Translations under genes and position numbers: made by a program | Origin: Lachnospiraceae bacterium UBA2864 | GTDB taxonomy: Bacteria; Bacillota; Clostridia; Lachnospirales; Lachnospiraceae | Direction: 5' to 3' | DNA: 22,511 nucleotides | Assembly: GCA_002350525.1 (NCBI GenBank) | Contig: DEFA01000043.1 | Coordinates: 1-22,511 of the forward strand | In this document: positions 13,949-22,295 of the stretch, piece after piece | Position numbering within the stretch: the first letter of the stretch is position 1 | Layout: each line of letters starts with the position of its first letter | Notes under the pieces: model-generated | What the model was told of the DNA's origin: nothing | Databases searched by the model: none | The model's input: only the letters and a program-made list of their open reading frames with translations

Positions 13949-14929
13949 TTATCTAACTCTTCTAATTGAACGGACAATCAGCTTGTCCTTACTGTCTGTG
14001 GTAACAGGGCCTCTAACACCTGTTGTTCCCGATGTACCTTCTATATAAGCGTTGATTGCAGCTGTAATAACCGCAACAAGCTGAGCGTCACCGACCAGAT
14101 TACCATCTGATATACTCTTTGGCTGTTCCTTCTTAACCGGAGTCACAGCCTTCACTGCCGTTTTCTGCTCCGGCTTCTTCTCAGCCTTCTTTGAAGACTC
14201 TTCTCCTCTTGAGAGAAGTACAGGAACGAATCTGAGAAGATATATGATAAATGCGATAAAGATAAGTACCGCAAATACAACTCCCATACCGATTGCTGTA
14301 TTGATACCGGCCTTACTCATAAGCTCGTCTTTGGAATATACGGGGCTTACCTCGCATTCATCTGCATCAAATGGATACTGATTATACTGATCAAGGATAT
14401 ATCCTGCTATAAAAGACTCTTCATCAGTCATATCATAACCATAATCAGCATAATAATACTTAAGATAATCCATTACGCTTGAACCGCTCTGCGAAGCATA
14501 CTGCTCGAGCTGCTCTAAAGTACCATCCTTGATAACGTCGTAAGCTCTGTTCTTTGTAAAAGATACAGTAACCTTAACATCTCTGTTCTCATACTTACAG
14601 ATTATAGAGCAAAGTACATTTCCTCTTGCGCCGTTAGTGAAAGTAACTTTATCTTCACTTGTATCAAAGCTGAGAAACGAACCAACATGGTCTGTAGTCT
14701 GTGCTGCCCTGAAACCGGCAGCCGCAGTCTTCTCAATAGGCTTACCATCGTTGATATAGTATTCATACTCTACATCCGAAATATCATTATATGAATTTAC
14801 AACTGCTTTAACATAATTAATCGCCGCTTCCCTGTTGATATCGAAGTTAAGTTCTTCCTCTTCCAAGGAGCATCCTGTTAAAGCAAACATAAGAGTGAGA
14901 ACAAGCAAAAGTAAAAATCTTTTTTTCAC
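13949..14929 (-). CDS. OadG-like gamma subunit fused to an extracytoplasmic lipoprotein domain
   Basis: This 326-residue protein starts like a lipoprotein (hydrophobic segment, lipobox LTGC at Cys20), followed by an unrecognised ~185-residue domain that would be outside the cell. Residues ~209-238 (GINTAIGMGVVFAVLIFIAFIIYLLRFVP) are a transmembrane helix with the OadG gamma-chain pattern. A Lys/Glu-rich linker leads to DAQLVAVITAAINAYIEGT and a C-terminal KLIVRSIRRVR, the cytoplasmic tail that organises the alpha and beta subunits in sodium-pump decarboxylases. Ordinary OadG proteins have only about 80-120 residues, so the extracellular part is an addition. The start is GTG at 14927-14929, with GAGG about ten bases upstream and 18 bases after the mmdA stop. 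Confidence 0.8.
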   Translation of the reverse strand: MKKRFLLLLVLTLMFALTGCSLEEEELNFDINREAAINYVKAVVNSYNDISDVEYEYYINDGKPIEKTAAAGFRAAQTTDHVGSFLSFDTSEDKVTFTNGARGNVLCSIICKYENRDVKVTVSFTKNRAYDVIKDGTLEQLEQYASQSGSSVMDYLKYYYADYGYDMTDEESFIAGYILDQYNQYPFDADECEVSPVYSKDELMSKAGINTAIGMGVVFAVLIFIAFIIYLLRFVPVLLSRGEESSKKAEKKPEQKTAVKAVTPVKKEQPKSISDGNLVGDAQLVAVITAAINAYIEGTSGTTGVRGPVTTDSKDKLIVRSIRRVR

Positions 14930-14947
14930 GTTTTGTTCACCTCTCTC

Positions 14948-16357
14948 TTAAAATGTATAATGCTTCTTAACCGGTCTTTCTTCAACCTTTGTTGCAAGCA
15001 TCTCAAATGCAGCGATAAGTCTCTTACGAGTTGCATCCGGCTCGATGATATCATCAACATAGCCTCTTCTTGCAGCTGCTTCAGCACTTGCGCCGGCCTC
15101 ATCAATCTTCTTCTTTGCTTCTTTGATTGCAGCAACCTTATCGGATGCCTCTGCAATCTCTGACTCACAGATGATCTTAGCTGCCATCTCTGAATCCATA
15201 GTAGCTATACGAGCCTGTGGCCATGCAAATACAATATCGGCTCCGATGCTTCTTGAGTTCATAACTGTGTAAGCTGTACCGAAAGCATCACCTGTAACAA
15301 GTGAAACCTTAGGAACCGTAGCATCAGCAAATGCAAGAGCAAGATGTCCTGCTGCTACTGCTATATGCTTCTCGTCATCAACGGTAGCTTCAAAGCCCTT
15401 AACGTTTGTTATTGAAAGTACCGGGATTCCGAAAGAATCACAGAAACTTACAAATCTTGATATCTTAGCAGCACCCTTAGAACTAAGGAGTCTTGCCTGG
15501 TTGGCAACAGCTCCGACTGTAGCACCGCCCATCTTTATGAATCCTGTAACAACATCTTCCGCATAGCTCTTCTTAAGCTCTACAAAAAGATTGTCATCAG
15601 CGATATTCTGAAGTATTGCTCTTGAATCTCCGGCGAAGCTTTCGATTCCCGGAATAGTTCTGTTCAGTTCGTCTGTACATGGACCAACTGCTTCTACTTC
15701 ATTGTTTGAAGGAAGTATTGAGATAAGATTTCTGATCTCAGTGATGGTGTCAAGCTCTGACTCACATACCTCGTCAATGAGTGATGTGTTGCTTCCAACA
15801 TAATCAGCAGATGCTGTATCAAGCTTCTCCTGATAATTCTCACTGAGTGCGTTAGGACTGTTAACGAAAAGCTTTGCACTCTTAGTAGCAAATGTAAAGT
15901 CCGCAAGCGATGCAAGAACTGCTGCTCCTCCTCCACAGTTACCGAATACTGCTGTAATCTGAGGAATAACACCTGAAGCCACAGCACTCTTCTTATAGAT
16001 ACGTCCAAATGCTGTAAGTGCATCAGTTCCTTCCTGAAGTCTGAGACCTGCACAGTCAATAAGACCGACAACAGGAGCACCAACCTTCGTAGCCATGTCG
16101 TATAATGCAGCAATCTTCTTTGCATGCATTTCACCTATGGAACCACCGAGTACAGATGCGTCCTGGCTGTAAACGTATACCAGTTTGTCACCTATTACTC
16201 CGTAACCTGTGACTACACCGTCTCCTGGAGTTCCGGCAGGCGTAATGTTAAAATCCGTAGCTCTTGCAGTAACTCTGGAGCCGATTTCAACAAAACTTGA
16301 GTCATCAAGTAAAGAGGCTATTCTTTCCCTTGCTGACAGAGTAAGCTTATCGCTCAT
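14948..16357 (-). CDS. mmdA: Acyl-CoA carboxyltransferase (methylmalonyl-CoA decarboxylase alpha / 12S type)
   Basis: This 469-residue carboxyltransferase has two crotonase-like halves. It transfers a carboxyl group between a CoA ester such as methylmalonyl-CoA and biotin. N-terminal features are the SARERIASLLDDSSFVEI opening and DASVLGGSIGEMHAKKI, then DCAGLRLQEG and GNCGGGAAVLASLADFTF, which form the oxyanion hole. The C-terminal half has ITNVKGFEATVDDEKH and GDAFGTAYTVMNSRSIGADIVFAWP. It is somewhat shorter than typical ~510-residue MmdA proteins. The substrate CoA ester is inferred from the operon and could also be malonyl- or glutaconyl-CoA. The start is the ATG at 16355-16357, with GGAGG eight bases upstream; an open frame to 16456 overlaps the promoter and is not coding. 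It is the first gene of the operon. Confidence 0.85.
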   Translation of the reverse strand: MSDKLTLSARERIASLLDDSSFVEIGSRVTARATDFNITPAGTPGDGVVTGYGVIGDKLVYVYSQDASVLGGSIGEMHAKKIAALYDMATKVGAPVVGLIDCAGLRLQEGTDALTAFGRIYKKSAVASGVIPQITAVFGNCGGGAAVLASLADFTFATKSAKLFVNSPNALSENYQEKLDTASADYVGSNTSLIDEVCESELDTITEIRNLISILPSNNEVEAVGPCTDELNRTIPGIESFAGDSRAILQNIADDNLFVELKKSYAEDVVTGFIKMGGATVGAVANQARLLSSKGAAKISRFVSFCDSFGIPVLSITNVKGFEATVDDEKHIAVAAGHLALAFADATVPKVSLVTGDAFGTAYTVMNSRSIGADIVFAWPQARIATMDSEMAAKIICESEIAEASDKVAAIKEAKKKIDEAGASAEAAARRGYVDDIIEPDATRKRLIAAFEMLATKVEERPVKKHYTF

Positions 16358-16390
16358 TTTTATGCCCTCCATAAATAGAATAAAATAGAA

Positions 16391-16416
16391 AAGCGGTCCG
16401 GCAAAAAGCGGACCGC
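16391..16416 (-). promoter_or_regulatory. Hairpin with T-rich tail in the mmdA leader (terminator or attenuator)
   Basis: GCGGTCCG (16393-16400) and CGGACCGC (16409-16416) form a perfect 8-bp GC-rich stem with an 8-nt loop. On the minus strand it runs into TTTTCTATTTTATTC, a good U-tract. The hairpin lies between the mmdA promoter and its ribosome binding site. It is therefore part of the operon leader and not only the end of the pgsA transcript. Confidence 0.75.
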
Positions 16417-16433
16417 CAAATTTCGCCTTATAT

Positions 16434-16461
16434 ATTATAGCATTTAATACTAACATTTCAA
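16434..16461 (-). promoter_or_regulatory. Strong promoter of the mmdA-oadG-carrier-oadB-oadA operon
   Basis: On the minus strand TTGAAA (16456-16461) and TATAAT (16434-16439) are separated by 16 bases. The -10 box is preceded by TGC, making a full extended -10 (TGCTATAAT). Transcription would start near 16427, about 70 bases before the mmdA start codon and about ten bases before the leader hairpin. Confidence 0.8.
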
Positions 16462-16478
16462 GGCAAATATTTATTATT

Positions 16479-17018
16479 TTATGCAGATGTAATAATATCT
16501 TTATTCTTCACCAGATAATCTATAAGTGAGATTATCGTAAGCGCAAGTGATGCATATATAAGAAATTGTTCAAAATAATGAATAGGTGTTCCACCCAGAT
16601 CGGCTATAAGGAATATAACCATAAACATCTGAAATGTGGTCTTTATCTTGCCCCACCATCCGGCAGCGATAACTCTTCCCTTATCAGCAGCGATAAGTCT
16701 GAAACCGCTTATGGTGAACTCTCTTGCAATGATGATTATTACGATCCATGCAGGAATACGTCCAAGCTCTATAAGAGCTATCATAGCGGAACATGTAAGC
16801 AGCTTATCAGCCAGCGGATCCATAAACTTTCCGAAGTCGGTTACAAGATTATACTTTCTTGCAATCTTTCCATCTGCCAGGTCTGTAAGTGAAGCCACTA
16901 TAAATACCACAAGGGCTATCCACTTTCCAAAAGGTATTACATCCTGTAAAAATAAGAATACAAGAAATACCGGTATAAGCATTACTCTGAATATTGTAAG
17001 TTTGTTAGGTAAGTTCAT
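16479..17018 (-). CDS. pgsA: CDP-diacylglycerol-glycerol-3-phosphate 3-phosphatidyltransferase
   Basis: This 179-residue integral membrane enzyme makes phosphatidylglycerophosphate from CDP-diacylglycerol and glycerol-3-phosphate, the committed step to phosphatidylglycerol. The complete CDP-alcohol phosphatidyltransferase motif is visible: D46..D49-G50..A53-R54, then G63, D67 and D71 (DLADGKIARKY and DFGKFMDPLAD). Several hydrophobic helices surround it, and MNLPNKLTIFRVMLIPVF is the typical N-terminus. The length is normal. AGGAG lies six bases before the ATG. It is read in the same direction as the RTX gene upstream and the mmd operon downstream, with a gap of 94 bases from the former. A functional link to either is not evident. 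Confidence 0.95.
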   Translation of the reverse strand: MNLPNKLTIFRVMLIPVFLVFLFLQDVIPFGKWIALVVFIVASLTDLADGKIARKYNLVTDFGKFMDPLADKLLTCSAMIALIELGRIPAWIVIIIIAREFTISGFRLIAADKGRVIAAGWWGKIKTTFQMFMVIFLIADLGGTPIHYFEQFLIYASLALTIISLIDYLVKNKDIITSA

Positions 17019-17065
17019 CCTTCACTCCTGTTTTAATAGTCTCGTTTTTTCAAAACTAAGAAAAT

Positions 17066-17071
17066 ATTATA
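17066..17071 (-). promoter_or_regulatory. Possible -10 element for pgsA
   Basis: A perfect TATAAT on the minus strand lies about 48 bases before the pgsA start codon. No good -35 box is found at 16-18 bases upstream. The 94-base gap between the RTX gene and pgsA (17019-17112) shows no convincing terminator hairpin, so read-through from the RTX gene is also possible. Confidence 0.35.
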
Positions 17072-17112
17072 CTCTACACTAGCCTAAAAATCCACTTCTT
17101 TTATTCATTTAA

Positions 17113-20100
17113 CTACTCATCATCAGTTTCATCAGTAGAGCTCTCATCAGTTTGAATATATGAATCATCTATGATATCTTCTTCATTCTCTATAATACTC
17201 TCCTCTGACGCTTCAGAAATAACTAATGTATCTCCTTCCAAAACCAACCTATATTCCTCATCATTTACAAGATCATCAACACCAAGAACTAAATCATACT
17301 CAGTACCGTCGGCAAAGATAAGTTTGATATTTCTACATAATTCCGATACCGCATAATTATTTATACATATACTATCAGAGTTATCACTAATCTCATCATC
17401 TTCACATAAGTATAATGTAATATTATTCCAGTTAGTTCTTTTTATTAAAATCTGATTATAGCATATCTCATCTTCAAACTTTATATATGATATTCCTTCA
17501 GAATCATCCACTATATCGTCTCCACATCCTCTAGAGAATATATAAGAATCTTCATCAATACCACCAGCTAAATAATCATTACCTTCGCCGCCTATTAAGA
17601 TATCTTTTCCTGCACCTCCCAGCAATCTATCATCACCATTTCCGCCATCTAATGTATCATTACCATTTCCGCCATTTAAATTATCATAACCGTCTAATCC
17701 TTTTAAGCAAAAACTGTCATCATCAAATCCAGTTATATAATCACTATCTGCAGAACCAATAATATTTCTAAGCGGACTATTTAACTCTGTTGCGGTAAAC
17801 CTCGAATTATCAAATGAAACTATATAATTTCGACAACTTGGATTTACAAAGAATCCTTCTAAAATAATCTTATCCTCAGAATCTTTAAACTCTATCTTCA
17901 AGTCATTCCAATTATGGCGATATACAGATATATCTTCAGCATTATATCCGGAAATAATAATATTATTATTTCCTTCGTTATCAGATATTGTATCTATACC
18001 ATATCCCTTTCTAAAGAAAAACGTATCATTTCCGTTGCCACCGGATATATAGTCATCTCCAAAACCGCCTTCAAGATAATCGTCACCTGCATTTGCAATA
18101 ATTCTGTTATTATCTTTTCCACCTATAAGTGTATCCGAATAATCGCTACCTATAAGCTGATCATTACCATCACTTGAAACAATTATAATTCCATCTTTAT
18201 AGATAGAAGACATATATTCCGTATTATCAGTATCACTTATTGTTCTGAGCGGACTGACATTATCTACAGCATTGAAAATATTACCATCTTCAAAGAAAAA
18301 TTTAAAACCTCTTGAGTTTTCGTCTATACAATAATTCTTTATTATCAGGTTGAGAATATCATTATTATTTGTAGTAATTGTAACCAGTAAATCATTCCAA
18401 TTACTACGATAAGCTTTAATGCTCTCAGAATTTAGATTCTCCCCAAATAAAATCCTATTATCTCCATCATTATCCATTATAGTAACATTTTCAGCTTCCT
18501 CATTGATAAAATAAGAATCATTTCCCTTACCACCATCAATAAAGTCACTACCACCACCTGGAATAATAATATCATCACCTTCACTGGCATTTATATAATC
18601 GTTACCTTGTCCACCTGATACTACGTCGTTTCCATCTTCGCCAAACAACTGATCATTACCATTTCCTCCCAGAATAGTATCATTCCCCTCTCCGGCAAGG
18701 ATTCTATCAGTTTCAGAGTCACCGAATATTATATCATTTTGCTCAGCCCCAACTATATAATCATACGCTCCACCACCAGCGATAAGATTAGGAATCGAAT
18801 CAGCAAATATCGCATCACTGTCAGTTAATCCTGATGTTATACTAATAACCTCTTCTGAAGAGATAGTTTCAGGACAAACATCTGCTAACCTATCACTTAA
18901 AAGAATCTCTTCTGAATCACTTTTCAAATAAATATTACCTGAGTTATCTATATAACGCATAACAACCATGTAATCATTATTCAGTGAAATCACAGCATTT
19001 TCGCCTAATAAAAAGCAACTTATAGCATCAATGTTTTCTCCAACATCAATCAATGTTTTTCCATTTTCATCATCTACTATATCTCTATCATATCCCGATC
19101 TGAAATAGAATGTATCATCTCCTTCTCCTCCGCAAAGGTAATCATCTCCTTCACATCCGGCTAAGAAGTCATCACCTGTCCCTCCAAATAGATAGTCGTC
19201 GCCCTCTTGTCCTATGATACAATCATTCCCTTCGCAGCCATATAGAATGTCACTTCCTTCTTCAGAATAAATGTTATCATCACCCTCATTGCCATATATA
19301 ATATCATCGCCCTTACTTCCTAAGATGGTATCATTGCTTTCAAATGCATTAATTACAGATCCATCTAATACAGATCTTAAATCATTACTATGTTCATCAC
19401 CATATATATGTCTAAAAGGACTTTCTTCTGAAGTACAATGAATCGTTTTATCATTGAACATAAGATTATAATCATTATGCCCATCTTCACCAATAAAGTT
19501 TTTAATAATCAAAATATCTTCTGTGCCTTTTATTGTAACTGTTATATCATGATTATTTACGCCATTTACAATGATTCCACTTGAAGCAATACCTGAAAAT
19601 GATATAGTATCAGTTCCTGAATCATCATATATAGTATCTATTCCATATCCTTTGCCAAAAACATATGTATCATCACCTTCACTATCTACATATATATCAT
19701 TACCGGCTTCTCCATCATAAAAATCATCACCGTTTCCTCCTGATATATAATCATTTCCACCATATCCATAAAAAGAATCATTTCCGTTTTCGCCATAGAG
19801 AATATCATATGATGAACTGCCTGAATACGAATCATTTCCAGTTGTACCAATATAAAGATTAGCATTTCCATATACATCTGAAGCTTCCTTCAAACTATCA
19901 TTTATATTTCCTGTATAGCTATAATCATTATTTCTATAATTGGTACCTTCAATCTTGTCATATGTATTTACATATGAAACATAATCATACATAACAGAAG
20001 AAAAATCCGAATCATAATCAAGAGAAGCATACATTCCAAGCAAAAATGTCGGATCAAATACTTTTGTACCATCTTCTTTAGTATACTGAATAATACATTT

Positions 20101-22272
20101 TCTATACTCTGAAAATGATGTATACTCATTCAGAATATTGTAATAATAGTTTTCAATATTCACGTATAAACTATTTAATATCGATGCCGCATTTACATTA
20201 GGATTTGTACCATCAACGCCTTCAAAATCCCTTCCCATAAACTGTTCAATCACATGAAGGTTTCTGGCATCAATATTTCCTCCTCTGCTATTTATTAAAA
20301 TATCATCAGCATCGGTAATATAGTATAATATTTTTCTCGTCCAGTATTTTTTCTCAGCTGATGTATCGGAACACGAAAACTCTTCGAGCATATCATGAAG
20401 AACTCCCGTCGAATCATCATTTAAAAGCTGTTTTAAATCCGGAACATTTCCCGCAGTGACTACATCCCCATGAGTTGTAGATGATGCATTTATCGGAAAC
20501 CAAAACTCTCCAATAATGGTGTTTTCATTATCAGTCTTTTCAAATATTACATCTGCAAATTCAGCCATCATAGTACCTGTAGCCTCATCCACAGATTTCT
20601 TCTCAAGTTGATCAAGATGAATCTCTTTTATACTATAAAACTCCAACGATTTTAGTTCAGAGCTTTCTGACTTTCCATTATGATCTGAATCCACCCAAAT
20701 TTGAAGTTTTTTAAATGCCTTATCATCTTTATCTATTATCTTATTCTCATCATCATCTAAAAGATTTAAAGCCTCAAAACCAGATGATGACTTCTTGCCA
20801 TTGCCCATATCAACCTGATCGCCAAAAAGTTCACCACCATTATCTATACGACCGTTTCCATTTCTATCTAACGCAAGAAATCCATCTTCTTTTCCTATCC
20901 ATGCAGTCTTTTCTGCAAACCCATTATTATCAAGATCAAAGTTTACACCTTCTCCAAGCGTACATAAATCAATACCCTTCTTTCCTAAATCTATTATCAG
21001 TGGATCTCTTGGTGGTTGTGCATTACTTGCATCTTCATAGTTTCCATTTTCATCTTGAATTAATCGAGTTAACTGTTCACTGTATTCCGTATCTTCACCA
21101 TAGTATTCACCAAGTTTTTCCAAATAATCCTCTCCAAGTGTCGCTTTTAACAAAGTGTCATAATCATACAATGCATCATTATATTCTTTCATTATAGCAT
21201 CATATTCATCTTGATCCGCAGCTGACACTTTAGTATTTCCCGAAAAAAGTGCAAATATAAATGTTCCTGATGCCATTGCTATTTTTGCCATTTTCCCAGT
21301 GCAAATGCTTATCTTTTCTAAAAAATCTAATGCTGCAGCTTTTATAGTCGACGTAACAGAGTCCGCACTTAATCCACTACTTTTAATTACTTTATATGAT
21401 AAATACAGTAACAAACCAACTTCTACATAATTGAATACGCTTGATTCATAAACAGTGCCCACTTCAGGATCAAATTCTGGATTAGGCTTAGGTTCTGGTT
21501 TCGGTCCTGGTATTGGGCTTGGGATAGGAAAAGTTATCTTTCTAACAGGATCTTTGTCATCTTCAGTTTCTTCTTCCGTTGCATATTCCCCTTGTTTCTT
21601 TTTTCTACCTTTCCCTAATCTTGTAAAACGGTAAAAAATTAATCCATCCATATCAAGACTATGGCCAAATTCAACTAGATATTCAACTTTATTAGGAGTC
21701 TCACATATAAAATAATCATTATTTATTAGATTCTTTGAGCCATAATCATATGACAAATCCGCGTTAACATATTTCTTTACCTGGTCCTTAGCATTTTGCT
21801 TTTTAGGCCAATATCCATTTGATGCTGGTTTTACATCCCATATATATGTTTTATTATTCACAATAGCATAAATATCAGCTCTTCCATTATATCCATATCT
21901 GCCAGTTCCTGGTATGAATAATTCTTTAGGTTCTATCCCTGGATTATTCTCTCTTATATACTTTTCAACTTTTAAGTGAAAAAAACCTGGCCAACCAATT
22001 CCATCTGCATATGCAATCGCCCAATCTACTGGTGTATTAGGAATCATTATTGTGTTAGGTAATATTTGATTTATCTCATCACCACTATTATCAATCTCAT
22101 AATCAAGACAACTATTATCATCAACCATATCATAATATGTGGCTATAGGATCTTCTGATAACTGTAAACTTGCATCACTTGCAAAAACTATAGTTTTATC
22201 ATTTGTCATATACAATGACAAAACCATTGTAAGAATAAGTATTATTGAAATGCATTTTTTTATTATATTCAC
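17113..22272 (-). CDS. Large secreted RTX-repeat protein with N-terminal nuclease-like domain
   Basis: This 1719-residue protein has a Sec signal peptide (hydrophobic residues 8-22, likely cleavage near VFA-S, 31/32). Residues ~82-220 resemble a PD-(D/E)XK nuclease: E103, GRADIYA (D133), YIWDVKPAS (D146-x-K148) and Q164. A Pro-rich linker (247-269) and two hydrophobic stretches (~284-297, ~328-346) follow. Residues 422-555 form the EF-hand-like domain common in RTX proteins (PLIIDLGKKGID, FDLDNNGFAEKT, LDRNGNGRIDNGGELFGD). Residues ~805-1590 hold five blocks of Ca-binding GGxGNDxUx nonapeptides. Most blocks are followed by a haemolysin-related module (RSNWNDL, RHNWNDL, RTNWNN). The tail is acidic, with no LPxTG. 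The start is GTG with GGGGGAG eight bases upstream. The gene is more AT-rich than its neighbours. A Ca-stabilised secreted effector or adhesin is likely. Confidence 0.8.
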   Translation of the reverse strand: MNIIKKCISIILILTMVLSLYMTNDKTIVFASDASLQLSEDPIATYYDMVDDNSCLDYEIDNSGDEINQILPNTIMIPNTPVDWAIAYADGIGWPGFFHLKVEKYIRENNPGIEPKELFIPGTGRYGYNGRADIYAIVNNKTYIWDVKPASNGYWPKKQNAKDQVKKYVNADLSYDYGSKNLINNDYFICETPNKVEYLVEFGHSLDMDGLIFYRFTRLGKGRKKKQGEYATEEETEDDKDPVRKITFPIPSPIPGPKPEPKPNPEFDPEVGTVYESSVFNYVEVGLLLYLSYKVIKSSGLSADSVTSTIKAAALDFLEKISICTGKMAKIAMASGTFIFALFSGNTKVSAADQDEYDAIMKEYNDALYDYDTLLKATLGEDYLEKLGEYYGEDTEYSEQLTRLIQDENGNYEDASNAQPPRDPLIIDLGKKGIDLCTLGEGVNFDLDNNGFAEKTAWIGKEDGFLALDRNGNGRIDNGGELFGDQVDMGNGKKSSSGFEALNLLDDDENKIIDKDDKAFKKLQIWVDSDHNGKSESSELKSLEFYSIKEIHLDQLEKKSVDEATGTMMAEFADVIFEKTDNENTIIGEFWFPINASSTTHGDVVTAGNVPDLKQLLNDDSTGVLHDMLEEFSCSDTSAEKKYWTRKILYYITDADDILINSRGGNIDARNLHVIEQFMGRDFEGVDGTNPNVNAASILNSLYVNIENYYYNILNEYTSFSEYRKCIIQYTKEDGTKVFDPTFLLGMYASLDYDSDFSSVMYDYVSYVNTYDKIEGTNYRNNDYSYTGNINDSLKEASDVYGNANLYIGTTGNDSYSGSSSYDILYGENGNDSFYGYGGNDYISGGNGDDFYDGEAGNDIYVDSEGDDTYVFGKGYGIDTIYDDSGTDTISFSGIASSGIIVNGVNNHDITVTIKGTEDILIIKNFIGEDGHNDYNLMFNDKTIHCTSEESPFRHIYGDEHSNDLRSVLDGSVINAFESNDTILGSKGDDIIYGNEGDDNIYSEEGSDILYGCEGNDCIIGQEGDDYLFGGTGDDFLAGCEGDDYLCGGEGDDTFYFRSGYDRDIVDDENGKTLIDVGENIDAISCFLLGENAVISLNNDYMVVMRYIDNSGNIYLKSDSEEILLSDRLADVCPETISSEEVISITSGLTDSDAIFADSIPNLIAGGGAYDYIVGAEQNDIIFGDSETDRILAGEGNDTILGGNGNDQLFGEDGNDVVSGGQGNDYINASEGDDIIIPGGGSDFIDGGKGNDSYFINEEAENVTIMDNDGDNRILFGENLNSESIKAYRSNWNDLLVTITTNNNDILNLIIKNYCIDENSRGFKFFFEDGNIFNAVDNVSPLRTISDTDNTEYMSSIYKDGIIIVSSDGNDQLIGSDYSDTLIGGKDNNRIIANAGDDYLEGGFGDDYISGGNGNDTFFFRKGYGIDTISDNEGNNNIIISGYNAEDISVYRHNWNDLKIEFKDSEDKIILEGFFVNPSCRNYIVSFDNSRFTATELNSPLRNIIGSADSDYITGFDDDSFCLKGLDGYDNLNGGNGNDTLDGGNGDDRLLGGAGKDILIGGEGNDYLAGGIDEDSYIFSRGCGDDIVDDSEGISYIKFEDEICYNQILIKRTNWNNITLYLCEDDEISDNSDSICINNYAVSELCRNIKLIFADGTEYDLVLGVDDLVNDEEYRLVLEGDTLVISEASEESIIENEEDIIDDSYIQTDESSTDETDDE

Positions 22273-22295
22273 TTCCAGTTCTCCCCCTAGTCTAA

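Noticed and set aside
16358..16456. N-terminal extension of the mmdA frame by 33 codons
   Set aside because: The extension runs through the operon promoter and the leader hairpin; the ATG at 16355-16357 has a good GGAGG and a family-typical N-terminus.
17500..19870. Short regularly spaced DNA repeats, at first sight CRISPR-like
   Set aside because: They encode GGxGNDxUx nonapeptides in one open frame, vary at synonymous positions and have no constant repeat with unique spacers.
20715..21197. Plus-strand frame of 160 codons inside the RTX gene
   Set aside because: Rich in His, Tyr, Ser and Leu as expected for the complement of Asp/Asn-rich codons; no ribosome binding site and fully inside a well-supported gene.
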